Shown one piece after another: positions 1 to 9,969 of a DNA stretch of 59,505 bases. Position 1 is the stretch's first letter, and each line of letters opens with the position of its first letter. Source of the DNA: Paenibacillus sp. Soil787 (GTDB taxonomy: Bacteria; Bacillota; Bacilli; Paenibacillales; NBRC-103111); contig NZ_LMSP01000034.1 in the NCBI RefSeq assembly GCF_001429545.1, positions 15,305-74,809 of the forward strand, read 5' to 3'. The notes beneath the pieces were generated by a model. The model did not search any database, was not told the DNA's origin, and saw nothing but the letters and a program-made list of their open reading frames with translations. A program made the translations under genes and the position numbers.

Positions 1-1
1 G

Positions 2-94
2 GGCTTTTCAAGCCGCAGCCATTTTTTCACCTTATTTAAAAAGGCCTATGGAGTCACGCCGAATCAATTCAGAAGCAATTTTAAAGGAAAGTAA
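2..94 (+). CDS. AraC-family regulator, C-terminal end only (5' part outside window)
   Basis: The reading frame open from the window edge encodes about 30 residues ending in KAYGVTPNQFRSNFKGK and then TAA. The pattern SHFFTLFKKAYGVTPNQFR is the last helix-turn-helix of AraC-type DNA-binding domains (second recognition helix followed by the conserved GxTPxxFR). It is therefore the end of a plus-strand transcription regulator, perhaps of the YesN or cache-AraC type common in this window. The rest of the protein, including any sensor or receiver domain, cannot be seen. A terminator hairpin follows about 60 bases later. Confidence 0.85.
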   Translation, partial: GFSSRSHFFTLFKKAYGVTPNQFRSNFKGK

Positions 95-149
95 AAAAGC
101 CGCCCCTAGAGTAGTTAGTAACGAAAGCACCGAAAACTATTTTTTAATG

Positions 150-187
150 ATAACCCCTTCTGCGATTAACGCAGAAGGGGCTTTTCC
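150..187 (+). terminator. Rho-independent terminator after the partial AraC gene
   Basis: Perfect 11-bp stem (CCCCTTCTGCG at 154-164, complement at 170-180) with a 5-base loop, followed by CTTTTCC. It ends the plus-strand AraC transcript. Confidence 0.8.
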
Positions 188-624
188 TAATCCAGGAAAA
201 GCCCACGCTTTGAATCAAAAGATCACGGTAGTAACTTTCTTGACCAAGAGTTGTCCATTTCACCTTAACGAGTTGCCCAAATTGGTTTAGACATTGAGAA
301 GCAAGTTGATTACGATGAAATTCATGGAACGTATACAATCCGATAACCTTTCTAAATAATGAAGCCGAATATGCCAAATCTTTAATTCCTTACCGCTTCG
401 CCCTGAATCCGGCGGTTCGTGACAAAATGTTCAAAGTGCTTTCGATGTGATACGTGACCGGCTGACATTTCAACCCGACGTCCCTATGATCATCTCCTTG
501 ATTTATCCCCCCTCTTGTGAATGGAGTCAGTTCTGTCTGCATAAGAGGGGGGGCTGAACATAAACGGTTATTCCATGATGAAGCTTACGATGTCAAATCC
601 CGGAAGCGGTTAAAGTAAATCCCC
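188..624. other. Gene-free stretch with decayed coding sequence and a hairpin
   Basis: No convincing gene. A short plus-strand frame around 355-449 reads like ordinary protein (AKSLIPYRFALNPAVRDKMF) but stops upstream and downstream, so it is probably the remnant of a lost gene that I cannot name. An inverted repeat with 10-bp arms (507-516 and 543-552, C/G-rich) and a 26-base loop lies between this remnant and the 3' end of the lyase gene; it could be a worn terminator. Confidence 0.4.
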
Positions 625-3600
625 TTATTTTTGGGACAACAAATACCGGGCATCCCGCAGTAAGTAGCCTGCGGCTTGCGCAGAGATTTGCTTGCCGCTT
701 TGCGCCTGTACTTCGCTCGCGAAATCGGCGAGATTGTTTGCAGTGATCTTGCTCTGCAAGCTGTTCGCGATGCCCTCGTTATCGATCCATCCGGCAGTCT
801 TAAAGCGTGTGACCAAAGCCTGTAAGGATTGGATGCTGGTCGTAGTCTGGAACGTGATCGTTTGGCTGCCCGTATTCCCTGCCAAGTCGCTTGCCGTCAC
901 GATTAGCGTGTGCGAACCGAGAGGCAGCGTATAGAGCGGAATGGTTGCTCCCGGCTGCATGCTCTGCTGTGCGCCATACGTGCTTAATGTGACCGTCGTC
1001 TTGCTGCTGTCAACTCCGGACAAGTTATCGCTAAGTGTAAGGATCGGCGTGACATCCATGGAATCGCTATACGTACCGTAAACTAAACCGGATACCGTAA
1101 TCGTCGGCGCTGTCGCATCCAGATTGAAGCCGATCGTTTTCACCGTTTCAACATTGCCGGCGTTGTCCGTAGAGCGGTAGCTGATCGTATACTTGCCGTC
1201 TTGGCTCAACGTAACCGGAGACGTGCAGGCTAGCCATGTGCTGCCGCCGTCCAAACTGTACTCCGTCTTGGCCGCACCCGAGAGATTATCATAAGTGCTT
1301 AAGGTAACCGTAACCGGATGTACATACCAGCCGTTGCTGCCGTCAGGCACTGACGGATTGACGGTTCCGACAGTAACCGGCGCAGTCTTGTCAATCTTCA
1401 CTGTGACCGATTGAACATCCGGCGTATTCGTCAATCGGTAGGTCAGCGTGTTGACGCCTTCCTGGTCCAGTGTGATCGGAGAAGCATAAGAATGCGATGT
1501 GTTCTCGCCATTCAGCGTATATTCCACATTCCCGTATGCCGACAACGTTACGGTAACCGGAACCGTGTACCATCCGTTCAACCCATTTGGCGCAGCGGGA
1601 TTTACGGATGCCGTTGGCAGATATTGCAGACCTTCCAAAGCCGACTTCAAGCTGTCAGACACTGCATCGACCTCCGTCTGCGTTGCATCCGGTTTATTCG
1701 ATACGCTTGTCGCCGACGTTACGGCAGTCTGAAGAACCGCGACGCTTTCCGATGTGTACAGGTTAGCGCTAACGGCCGCCGCTTTGCTCAGAAGAAGCGC
1801 GAGCAGCGTTCGATCCACAATCCTCTCGTGGAATTCCAGTTCGCCTACATTGGCAGAGCCGTTAGGCGTATAGTACCGCAAATAACGGTATGCGGTGCTG
1901 TTGTTAACCAATTGCGAGTACCATTTAAGTTCGGTAATGTTGTTGATTGTATACAAGGTGACAAAGTTGGTTCCATCGTTGGAGCCTTGAATCAGCGCTC
2001 CATTCATCCGGGAAATTTGGTTGGGTCTTGGTATAAACTTAATGCCGCCAACAACTTTGGCGTTTCCTGCTCCCAAATCGGCTTGGGCCCAACCCGCTGC
2101 CGTTTTCGTGTCAGGTGAAGTGGTCGTATCCCCGTCAAAAGCGCGCCACCCGTTCGCTGCCGCGTTGACCGTGCCGTCCCACGAAATGGACGAGGCCATA
2201 GCCATCGAAGACGTGATATTGATTTTCGGGTAAATGTCTTTAAGAGATACCAGCAGCCCCTGAGCCTGCACCAATTGCTTGAATAACGATGGCTTGTCAG
2301 CTCCCGGCTGGTTCAGTGCCGTCTTTATTCGATTGACTTCATTTTGGTATAAGTAGTAGCTGCCCTTGGTATAACCGTCCGGCGGCAGCAAATAGCCGGT
2401 TACCATTGTGGCGATGCTTCTCGTATCCGCTGTTGTGCCATCCGCCAGCTTCGTTACAGTAAAGACTACGTTCACCAATGTGTCATAATCAGGTTGCGTG
2501 ATCGTTCCGTCTGTGCCGATAATACCCGTAGGCGTTGATTTAATCGACACTGTATAACCTGCCGGAATTTTGGGCATCGCGATGCTCGTTGCATACAATG
2601 CAGGGGGCGCCAGGCTTGTAATTTTAGATGCAAGCGTCGCTGCAGAAGCCGTATAATCCCCATAAAATTCAACTTCCGCCACGTCGCCGGACCAAGCGGA
2701 GCTATTGTACAGCCTCAGATACCGGTAAGCGTTATGGTCTACGATTTGATCATTTTCCATTACGTACCATGTGTTCGCTAGTGAGCCTTCAACGCCGGTA
2801 GTTATGTTCGTCCAATTGACATTATCGTTGGAGCCTTGAATAACCATTCCATTCATTCTTGCAGGAAACGATGCTCTTGGCATGATCACAGCTTCATCCA
2901 GCTTAACAGCCGCACCTTCACCGAAATCTACCGTGTAATAGGAACCGGAGGCGGTATTCAAATCGCCAAAAGTAGACGTATTGCCGTCAAACAGCAAGTA
3001 ACCTACCTGAGCCGCAGATAATCCACTTCCAGGCCACTGCTTATCTGAAGCGGTAACTTTAGCAAGCATGGGAACATTGATGAACTTGGGGCCGGTAAGG
3101 AACAGCTCGCTGCCATCGGTAGAACCGTATGAGGTGTAGCCATTCGTTCCGTCATTCTTTTGGTAGTCTACGCTAAAATTAAGATAGCCGGAAGGAATAT
3201 TTCCCGCCATCGTTGCCACGGCCGTCCAGTTGATGTTGTCTGTCGTGGTGACCGTCGCATCAATGCCTTGAATGCTGACCTTTACGTTCCAGATGGGTTC
3301 TTTGGCTTTAATCGTCACTTTTGCCGTATCCCCTACGGAAATTTTGCCGTTTTTGTTTTGATCCGAACCGATCGATACTGAGTCTAACTTGTTGCCAACA
3401 TCATAACGGGTTCCATAAATGGTGAATCCCCTAGGCTCCATTAAATTTCGAACAATTCCATAAAGAACATCAGGAAGCGGCTGAACCATTTCCAACTTGA
3501 TATATCGGTATTTCTCCTGTTGGTATTCAGGATCCACATCAATCGTATTGTATGCCTGGGTATAAGCTGAAACTCCCGGCGTGATCCGGGTCCAGTTGAT

Positions 3601-6123
3601 TTCATCATTCGATGCATATATCGTCGAGTTGGCGATACGATCCGCAAAGATACTGGATCCAAACCCGAATCGATACGCTGAAATCTTGTAATCAGGGCCA
3701 AAATCGACGATATGGTACAAATGCGGCGGCGTCCCCAGCGCCAGTTTATACGAACCACCGCCCCAAGTGGCATCGTCCAAACCGGCGGCATCTTTCCCCC
3801 ATGAGCTCCAATAGGCCATTTTGGACCAGTACATGCTTCCCAGGGGAGTCAAAGGCGTCATTAATCGAAGACCTTCGGTTGCAGCTCTCAGGGACTGCAA
3901 TTTCTTATCGAAATCTACATCGGACGCAGTGCTAATCTGACTTATTGTGTCGTTATATGCAGTTTGATAATTGTTAAGCGATGCTTTCTCGTAAATTTGG
4001 TTTGCATCATAGGCCGCAGTTATGGCTTGTACTGCACTAGCACGGTCGCTGCCTACTATAATGTTTACATTTTTGACTGCAACTGTGGTGCCGTCAGTAG
4101 CTGTAACGACAACGGAAATGTTTCCGGCCTCTGTAGGCTGCCAGGAAAAAGCGCCGGTGTTTGCATCTATCGGAAGCCCTTTCGGATTATTCTGAAGCCC
4201 ATAAGTAATCACATCCGTGCTGCTTGGATCCGTAGCGGAAAAATCTACGTTCACAGATGCTCCTACATAGGTGTATATCTTTAAATCCGAACTTCCGGCT
4301 TTAAATACCGGTGGCGTCAGCGCACTTGGATCTGCATTAACGTGATCAATATCGACGGTAATACCGGGCGCTCCTTTTACCGTCATATAGACAATATCGC
4401 CAAAAGACCCGGCAAGGGACACATATTTCCACTCCCCCTTCGTATCCGGAAGGGTGAAGGTCGAACCTAGCGCATCAAATGTGGTTACGCCATTGGTTCG
4501 AATCTTAAATCCATAAGGCCCCGAGCCGGCAGCGCCAGCAAAACTAAGAACGGCTATTTTACTTCCCGCTTCCGTTGCATGAAACCTGATGAAGGTGGTA
4601 TCGCCCTCTTGCATGGTAGCCGTATTGCTGTCCAATTTCGTGTATCGGTCTTCCAGTTCCAAGATCTTACCGCTTGATTTATCCTGAGGAATGAACTTTG
4701 CCGCATCAGCCTCAGCTTCCTGCGGCAAATAGAGCCAGAAGTCATTGCCTGCATCCGTATTATGCCAGCCACCTGCAGATGGTACGAGTTTCTTGGTGAA
4801 GGCTTCATAATAGTAGGGTGCGATCTTGGATACGTCCTCATGTTTGACATAAGTGTAGTAGGAATAAAAGTCCCAGAAGTTAGCAGTCGCAAACCTTCCT
4901 CTATAACCGCCGGATAAACCATTATAGGTGTCTCTTATATACCCACCCATACCGCCATTATTAGGGTCACCGCCAGTAATGGCGTATGCCTGCGGAGTCC
5001 ATGGTGTGTCATAACCGAGCATGAACTGCCAGAAATAGTCGGCGGCCGCTATAAGTCTATCATTCAGAAACTCCATGATACCTACAGCATTGTCCGCTGT
5101 AGATGAGGTACCGGCTACAGGGTCTACTTTTGTTCCTTGGGATTTAATCATACGAGTTATAATTGCCGCGTTGGTTAAATCACCGCCGCCATGGGCTTGG
5201 TCTCTACCCATCTCCATATGTTGAACGTGAGGTTCTACCGGTGTTCCTTCCCCGACTATCGTTCCCGGTTTTTGTTCCTCGGTTACCCACCGGAACAGCT
5301 GCTTAACCGATCCATTTAAACCTTGATCTTTCGCTGTAGCGTTAACGGTAAACCATTCCACAGATTTGTCATATCCCTCTTTGTTGCCGGAAAAGATATA
5401 ACCCGCCATGGCTCCCATTAACGGATAATTATGCTGGTTCATAAAATGGTCTGGACTACTCATGTATGTTTTAATTACCGGAGTTATTAGATTATTGGTA
5501 AAATCAGCTGTGTCTTGATCTGTCCAAGCCAGTAATTCTGTTTGACTGCTTGTATACCTTAAAATTTCTGCTGCCATTACCATACGGTTAAGAGGTACTC
5601 CTGTGTGAATATGTGAATCTACAAAATATACGAATTTCTCAGGGTCCATCTTTTCCCAAATACGTATAATCATCATACCATTTTTACGGTATACTTCATC
5701 ACCGGTTATTAAATACATAACCGCCTGTGAATATGCTTTTATGGAATCTGCTATAAATTTCGAATTAGCGCCCTGACTATCCAAATAATTAATGCTTGGA
5801 TGAATACCATCACCGCTATTGCTAGACGTGATAGACCTTGCAGCATCACTAGATGGGACCAGCATGGAATTAAAGTAGGTATTCCAAGGTTCTGCTCCTG
5901 CCCTTACCTTCGTTCTAACGTTTTCAAGAAGCTCTTTGGTGAGTCCTACACCAGGATGTGTAAACCCGGCTTCATCGGTTATCTCTGTAATCGTTGGCAG
6001 ATAATCTGTAAAAATCGAAGTTGTTTCCGCATTAACGGTTACCGGCAAAGCAATTAAAAGCATCTGTGCTATCATTACAATGGCTGTAGCAAGGGATAGC
6101 ACTCTTTTTCCCTTTTGTTTCAT
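625..6123 (-). CDS. Large secreted multidomain polysaccharide lyase-like protein (alginate-lyase fold, F5/8C and FIMAH domains)
   Basis: 1832 residues. A signal peptide (KGKR, hydrophobic stretch, cleavage after VNA near residue 32) indicates secretion. Residues about 55-480 resemble the alpha/alpha-toroid of alginate-lyase/chondroitinase-type enzymes; NQHNY at 229-233 and EMGRDQAHGG at about 304-313 are candidate active-site segments. Then come a CBM-like region (490-600), a cadherin/Ig-like domain, three discoidin-like F5/8C modules (about 764-904, 1018-1151, 1299-1431), helical FIVAR-like linkers, three Ig-like repeats (about 1504-1760; the first two share the NGWY pattern) and a C-terminal FIMAH domain (1762-1832). 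The start is supported by AAAGGGTG upstream. It lies downstream of the binding protein gene, with a cre box between them. Likely role: extracellular cleavage of a uronic-acid-containing polymer. The family and modules are clear; the substrate is not. Confidence 0.75.
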   Translation of the reverse strand: MKQKGKRVLSLATAIVMIAQMLLIALPVTVNAETTSIFTDYLPTITEITDEAGFTHPGVGLTKELLENVRTKVRAGAEPWNTYFNSMLVPSSDAARSITSSNSGDGIHPSINYLDSQGANSKFIADSIKAYSQAVMYLITGDEVYRKNGMMIIRIWEKMDPEKFVYFVDSHIHTGVPLNRMVMAAEILRYTSSQTELLAWTDQDTADFTNNLITPVIKTYMSSPDHFMNQHNYPLMGAMAGYIFSGNKEGYDKSVEWFTVNATAKDQGLNGSVKQLFRWVTEEQKPGTIVGEGTPVEPHVQHMEMGRDQAHGGGDLTNAAIITRMIKSQGTKVDPVAGTSSTADNAVGIMEFLNDRLIAAADYFWQFMLGYDTPWTPQAYAITGGDPNNGGMGGYIRDTYNGLSGGYRGRFATANFWDFYSYYTYVKHEDVSKIAPYYYEAFTKKLVPSAGGWHNTDAGNDFWLYLPQEAEADAAKFIPQDKSSGKILELEDRYTKLDSNTATMQEGDTTFIRFHATEAGSKIAVLSFAGAAGSGPYGFKIRTNGVTTFDALGSTFTLPDTKGEWKYVSLAGSFGDIVYMTVKGAPGITVDIDHVNADPSALTPPVFKAGSSDLKIYTYVGASVNVDFSATDPSSTDVITYGLQNNPKGLPIDANTGAFSWQPTEAGNISVVVTATDGTTVAVKNVNIIVGSDRASAVQAITAAYDANQIYEKASLNNYQTAYNDTISQISTASDVDFDKKLQSLRAATEGLRLMTPLTPLGSMYWSKMAYWSSWGKDAAGLDDATWGGGSYKLALGTPPHLYHIVDFGPDYKISAYRFGFGSSIFADRIANSTIYASNDEINWTRITPGVSAYTQAYNTIDVDPEYQQEKYRYIKLEMVQPLPDVLYGIVRNLMEPRGFTIYGTRYDVGNKLDSVSIGSDQNKNGKISVGDTAKVTIKAKEPIWNVKVSIQGIDATVTTTDNINWTAVATMAGNIPSGYLNFSVDYQKNDGTNGYTSYGSTDGSELFLTGPKFINVPMLAKVTASDKQWPGSGLSAAQVGYLLFDGNTSTFGDLNTASGSYYTVDFGEGAAVKLDEAVIMPRASFPARMNGMVIQGSNDNVNWTNITTGVEGSLANTWYVMENDQIVDHNAYRYLRLYNSSAWSGDVAEVEFYGDYTASAATLASKITSLAPPALYATSIAMPKIPAGYTVSIKSTPTGIIGTDGTITQPDYDTLVNVVFTVTKLADGTTADTRSIATMVTGYLLPPDGYTKGSYYLYQNEVNRIKTALNQPGADKPSLFKQLVQAQGLLVSLKDIYPKINITSSMAMASSISWDGTVNAAANGWRAFDGDTTTSPDTKTAAGWAQADLGAGNAKVVGGIKFIPRPNQISRMNGALIQGSNDGTNFVTLYTINNITELKWYSQLVNNSTAYRYLRYYTPNGSANVGELEFHERIVDRTLLALLLSKAAAVSANLYTSESVAVLQTAVTSATSVSNKPDATQTEVDAVSDSLKSALEGLQYLPTASVNPAAPNGLNGWYTVPVTVTLSAYGNVEYTLNGENTSHSYASPITLDQEGVNTLTYRLTNTPDVQSVTVKIDKTAPVTVGTVNPSVPDGSNGWYVHPVTVTLSTYDNLSGAAKTEYSLDGGSTWLACTSPVTLSQDGKYTISYRSTDNAGNVETVKTIGFNLDATAPTITVSGLVYGTYSDSMDVTPILTLSDNLSGVDSSKTTVTLSTYGAQQSMQPGATIPLYTLPLGSHTLIVTASDLAGNTGSQTITFQTTTSIQSLQALVTRFKTAGWIDNEGIANSLQSKITANNLADFASEVQAQSGKQISAQAAGYLLRDARYLLSQK

Positions 6124-6153
6124 CTGTAATCACCCTTTCATTTAGTTAGATAA

Positions 6154-6167
6154 TTAAAGCGCTTACA
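6154..6167 (-). promoter_or_regulatory. cre box (CcpA site) upstream of the lyase gene
   Basis: The minus strand reads TGTAAGCGCTTTAA, a close match to the catabolite-responsive consensus TGnAAnCGnwnnCA with a mismatch at the end. It lies about 30 bases before the start codon, so CcpA binding would repress the lyase when preferred sugars are present. Confidence 0.65.
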
Positions 6168-6225
6168 ATAACCCTCCTTTTCTTGATTTAATTATGATTC
6201 ACATTGCCGGCATCAATTCAGGAAG

Positions 6226-6258
6226 ATCTATAGATTTGATTTACCAGAATCTATAGAT
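6226..6258. promoter_or_regulatory. Double ATCTATAGAT palindrome between binding protein and lyase genes
   Basis: ATCTATAGATT (6226-6236) and its complement (6248-6258) form an 11-bp inverted repeat; each arm is itself nearly palindromic. No T-tract follows on the minus strand, so it looks more like an operator or an RNA-stabilising hairpin than a normal terminator. Confidence 0.4.
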
Positions 6259-6289
6259 GTCCCTAATTGTGCTGTAGATTTAGAATAGT

Positions 6290-7915
6290 TTATTTCTTTT
6301 GAGCAAGGAAGGCGTTGATTTGTTTCTTCAATTCTTCTTTAATTTTATCTACACCTGAAGCCTTCAAATCCGCATTCATCTTCGACAAGTTCTCATTAAC
6401 GTCGCCGAAGCCGGACAGTAAAAATGGTTGATACTTATCCATAACGGTGTTGCATTTGGCAAGTTCATTTTTTACAGGCTCTTGATCAAATGTAAAGCCG
6501 GCCAGTGCATTTTTCTTAAATGTATCCGGCTTAAATTGATATTCAACATATTTTTGAATTTGCTCCGGCAATCCTGCAGGAATTCGATGGAATGTCGGAT
6601 TCCAGGTCAACTGGTAACCGGGGAAAAAGTAATTTTTCGTCGGGACTGGATCCGGAAGCTTCCACTGATTCTTTCCTACAGCAAGCCAGTTTGTACCTTC
6701 AATACCGTAGTTAAACAAATCATTGTTCTCCTGGCTGGAGAAAATCCAATCCAGGAATTCCATCGTTCTTTCAATTTTTTTAGATGTAGCAGGTATAGCA
6801 AGGAAATTCCACGCCCTGCCATCTGTAGATTGAGTACCTGGTTTCATTTCTTGATTGTTCTTAAAAATAGGCCAGAAACCAAGTTCTGCATCCGGAAATT
6901 TATTCTTTGTATTATCGTCTACTTTTCCAGTGAAACCATTTATTGTTCTGAATCCGGAAGCCAAAGGCTTTCCTGATTTAGCCGTATTAGTCACGGCATC
7001 TGCCGGGATAAATTTGTTAAACCGCTTCGCTTGATTAAACTCGTTCATAAGATAATCCAGACCGTATTTGGGATTAATGTTAGCCCATTCAGATGCCGGA
7101 TCTCCATAAGCGGCCACACCCTTAACGGATTTCTCATCATCGGCTATTTGAACGTAAATGAAATTTCTCTTCGGATTTCCGCCGCCGGTAAATGGAAATA
7201 CTTTCCCCTCCAGCTGTTGTGCATTGATATCGGTAAATAATTTAAAGAAAGCATTAGTTCCATAGTTATCAAACGGGATCATGTCTTTTTCATTTTCTTT
7301 CACTTTTTCAAGGTAGTTATATAAATCATCATAACTGCTAATATCCTTCATGCCATACTTCTTTAACAAATCTTTCCGGTACCAGACACCTTCCATATCC
7401 ATAAACGTGTTTGTAATTGGAATGGCATAGGTTTTGCCAAAGATTTTATTGTCATTGATATAATCAGCTGAAAATGCCTTCTGAAGTCCGGGATATTTAG
7501 GGTTGTTAAAGTATTTGCTCAAATCCGCCAAAGCGCCTTCTTTAGCGTTTCTATCCTTATCAAACGGGACAAATAGATCGAAATCTTCTCCCGATGACAG
7601 CCATAATTGTTGCTTTGTACCAAAGTCGGCAGGCGGTGTCCAGATCACATCCAAGGTCGTATTTAGGGTATCCTTCGTCCGTTTCTCAAACTCTCTAAAG
7701 ACGGGATCGACATTGCCATAATGCCCGTTTTCAGTCCCGAAGAAACGAATTTTAAGAGTAACCGGATCCTTCTTTGTTGCGGGCGCAGCACTTTCCGCCG
7801 TTTTGCTGGTAGGCGCTGTGCTTCCCGCCGGCTCGCTTGATTCTTTACTGCATCCAGCGATTGAACCAGCAAGCATTGTTGCAGCAAGCGGCAATACCAA
7901 AAACTTTTTGTTCAT
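6290..7915 (-). CDS. Extracellular sugar-binding lipoprotein of an ABC transporter (LipO-like)
   Basis: 541 residues. The N-terminus is a lipoprotein signal with lipobox SIAGC, so the protein is anchored outside the membrane through Cys22. A Ser/Thr/Ala-rich linker follows, then a long solute-binding fold containing the segment EFLDWIFSSQENNDLFNYGIEG that is shared with the other long binding protein at 12737-14374. It captures an oligosaccharide and passes it to the two permeases encoded directly upstream (7960-9838). The start follows GGGAGGAAAAAAC, an ideal ribosome site. No ATPase gene is nearby; a shared MsmX-type ATPase encoded elsewhere probably energises transport, as is usual for this group. 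Confidence 0.85.
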   Translation of the reverse strand: MNKKFLVLPLAATMLAGSIAGCSKESSEPAGSTAPTSKTAESAAPATKKDPVTLKIRFFGTENGHYGNVDPVFREFEKRTKDTLNTTLDVIWTPPADFGTKQQLWLSSGEDFDLFVPFDKDRNAKEGALADLSKYFNNPKYPGLQKAFSADYINDNKIFGKTYAIPITNTFMDMEGVWYRKDLLKKYGMKDISSYDDLYNYLEKVKENEKDMIPFDNYGTNAFFKLFTDINAQQLEGKVFPFTGGGNPKRNFIYVQIADDEKSVKGVAAYGDPASEWANINPKYGLDYLMNEFNQAKRFNKFIPADAVTNTAKSGKPLASGFRTINGFTGKVDDNTKNKFPDAELGFWPIFKNNQEMKPGTQSTDGRAWNFLAIPATSKKIERTMEFLDWIFSSQENNDLFNYGIEGTNWLAVGKNQWKLPDPVPTKNYFFPGYQLTWNPTFHRIPAGLPEQIQKYVEYQFKPDTFKKNALAGFTFDQEPVKNELAKCNTVMDKYQPFLLSGFGDVNENLSKMNADLKASGVDKIKEELKKQINAFLAQKK

Positions 7916-7959
7916 GTTTTTTCCTCCCTAATCATATATACTAAACCGCTTTTGCGGGT

Positions 7960-8850
7960 CTAACCCTTAACAGCTCCAACTACTAATCCTTTAACAAAGT
8001 ACTTTTGCAGAAATGGATAAACCAAAATAATGGGACCTACAGTGACTACGGCAGTAGCCATTTTGGCAGAATTGGCTGGAACTATATAATTAACTACAAC
8101 TCCTGGTATTTCATTAAATTGTTTTTGAAAATCCGCTTCTCTCAATACCTTCATGATCAGATATTGCAAAGAATACAGGTCTTTACTGTCAATATAAAGT
8201 ACAGTTGTAAACCATTCATTCCAGAAACCAAGTGCATAAAACAATCCTATAGTTGCAAGTGCAGGTTTTGCTAATGGAAGGATGATTTTATATAAAATAT
8301 AGATGTCATTAGCTCCATCTATTTTGGCGGACTCAGCCAACGAATCAGGTATTTGTGCAAAGAAATTTCTTAACAGAAACATATTAAAAGGATTAATTAA
8401 CGCCGGTATAATATAAACTAAAATATTGTCTTGTAAATGTAAATACTTTGCTATCAGTAGATAGGTTGGTACTAACCCTCCGTTAAACAGCATTGTAAAA
8501 TACACGAAAAAAGCAATCTTATTTCTGTGGGTAAAAGTTTTTACGGAAAGGGCGTAAGCCATAGCACTCGTAAGTATAAGGCAAAGCACCGTACCCAAAA
8601 CCGTGAAAATGGTTGTTGTCTTGTAAGCGTTGAATATGGCGCTATCCTGAAATATGACCTTATAAGCAAACCAAGATATTTCTTTTGGAATAAGAACAAA
8701 GCCGGTCATTTGTAATGCTTTTTCGTCTGAAATTGAGCTTGAAATAATAATGATAAAAGGTATAACGCAAAATACGGAAAATATAATCATAAACAAATAA
8801 GAAAATATATCTATTCCTTTATCCTCAAGGCTTTTATTCACTTTAAACAT
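7960..8850 (-). CDS. Carbohydrate ABC transporter permease, YtcP/LplC-like
   Basis: About 296 residues with six predicted membrane helices and the cytoplasmic EAA loop near ESAKIDGANDIYILYKI, which docks the ATPase. The C-terminus GLVVGAVKG is typical of this MalG-like group. I use the ATG at 8850 rather than one further upstream because AGGGAAGGA, overlapping the stop codon of the preceding permease, sits just before it, giving a 7-base intergenic gap and likely translational coupling. It forms the channel with the 8858-9838 permease and works with the 6290-7915 binding protein. Confidence 0.88.
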   Translation of the reverse strand: MFKVNKSLEDKGIDIFSYLFMIIFSVFCVIPFIIIISSSISDEKALQMTGFVLIPKEISWFAYKVIFQDSAIFNAYKTTTIFTVLGTVLCLILTSAMAYALSVKTFTHRNKIAFFVYFTMLFNGGLVPTYLLIAKYLHLQDNILVYIIPALINPFNMFLLRNFFAQIPDSLAESAKIDGANDIYILYKIILPLAKPALATIGLFYALGFWNEWFTTVLYIDSKDLYSLQYLIMKVLREADFQKQFNEIPGVVVNYIVPANSAKMATAVVTVGPIILVYPFLQKYFVKGLVVGAVKG

Positions 8851-8857
8851 TCCTTCC

Positions 8858-9838
8858 CTAAAAAATGGCTGAATCCGGATCATGTTTCTTTGCAAAAAAA
8901 TTAGTTACGAATACGATAATTAAACCTACAACTGATTGATAAAGTCCTATAGCTGTAGACATGCTCATATCATTCAACTGTCTAAGCATTCTGAATACAT
9001 AAGTGTCAATAACATCGGTAGTGTCATACAAATAAGGGTTGTCGCCTACAATCGCATAAATCATTCCTAAATCCCCGTGGAATATACCTCCGATGCCAAA
9101 TATGGTCAAAAGCACTGCTGTTGTTCTAAGCTGCGGCAAAGTGATCTTTGTTATACACTGCCAACGGCTGGCTCCATCAATTTTGGCAGCTTCATATATT
9201 TCCTGGTCAATACCAGCTATAGCCGCCAAATATATAATTGAACCGAAACCTGCCCCTTTCCAAATTTTCAATACGATAAGTATCCCGGTCCATAATTTCG
9301 GATTTGAATAAAAATTTATTTCCTGCCCTTTTTGTATAAAACCAAGCGCTTTTAAAACGGAATTAACAAATCCTATATCCGTTGAAAGCAAAGCAAAAAC
9401 AAACATCGAAACTAATGTCCATGATATAAAATTAGGAAGAATGACGATAGATTGTGTGATTTTCTTAAAATACTTGGAGCTGATCTCAGATAAAACAAGG
9501 GCAATAAGGACAGAAAAAAACAAACCGGTTATAAGAAATAATAGATTTAAAAACACCGTGTTCCAGGTTACTGTCAGCCATTCCTTTGAAGTGAAGAAAT
9601 ACTCAAAATTTTTCAACCCAACAAATTTACTTTTGAAAATTCCTTTTACTACATTATAATTTTGAAAAGCTACAATGATCCCTACCATCGGCAGGTATTT
9701 GAAAATCACAAAATATAAAACACCTGGAAAAACTAATAAGTACAAATAGAAATTTAGTTTGATCTCTGATAGGAAGGTCTTCTTTCTCTTCTTCATTACA
9801 ACGCTGTCTGCTTTATTATTGCTTAAAGCTACATTCAC
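8858..9838 (-). CDS. Carbohydrate ABC transporter permease, LplB/YteP-like
   Basis: 326 residues, first gene of the permease-permease-binding protein operon. It begins with GTG preceded by AAAGGAGGAAGAT. A basic N-terminal segment (KKRKKTF) leads into the first membrane helix; six helices and the EAA loop (EAAKIDGASRWQCITKI) are visible. The family usually imports oligosaccharides or uronides and is commonly found with AraC regulators carrying extracellular sensors, as here (10110-12500). The C-terminal NFFAKKHDPDSAIF is typical. A palindromic operator candidate lies about 135 bases upstream. Confidence 0.88.
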   Translation of the reverse strand: MNVALSNNKADSVVMKKRKKTFLSEIKLNFYLYLLVFPGVLYFVIFKYLPMVGIIVAFQNYNVVKGIFKSKFVGLKNFEYFFTSKEWLTVTWNTVFLNLLFLITGLFFSVLIALVLSEISSKYFKKITQSIVILPNFISWTLVSMFVFALLSTDIGFVNSVLKALGFIQKGQEINFYSNPKLWTGILIVLKIWKGAGFGSIIYLAAIAGIDQEIYEAAKIDGASRWQCITKITLPQLRTTAVLLTIFGIGGIFHGDLGMIYAIVGDNPYLYDTTDVIDTYVFRMLRQLNDMSMSTAIGLYQSVVGLIIVFVTNFFAKKHDPDSAIF

Positions 9839-9969
9839 ATTTATCTTCCTCCTTTATATTTGTCGGTTTTGAATCCCCTAGAAATCGATGAAAGCCTTTC
9901 CCCTTTGACTTTAATACCAAGTTTAGGAGTGTTCAAGTTCTCGTTTTGACAAAATGCCGGTTTGATGGT

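Noticed and set aside
1411..2118. 235-codon plus-strand ORF inside the large lyase gene
   Set aside because: Antisense shadow of a clearly coding secreted protein; no ribosome site, Arg/Cys-rich nonsense composition.
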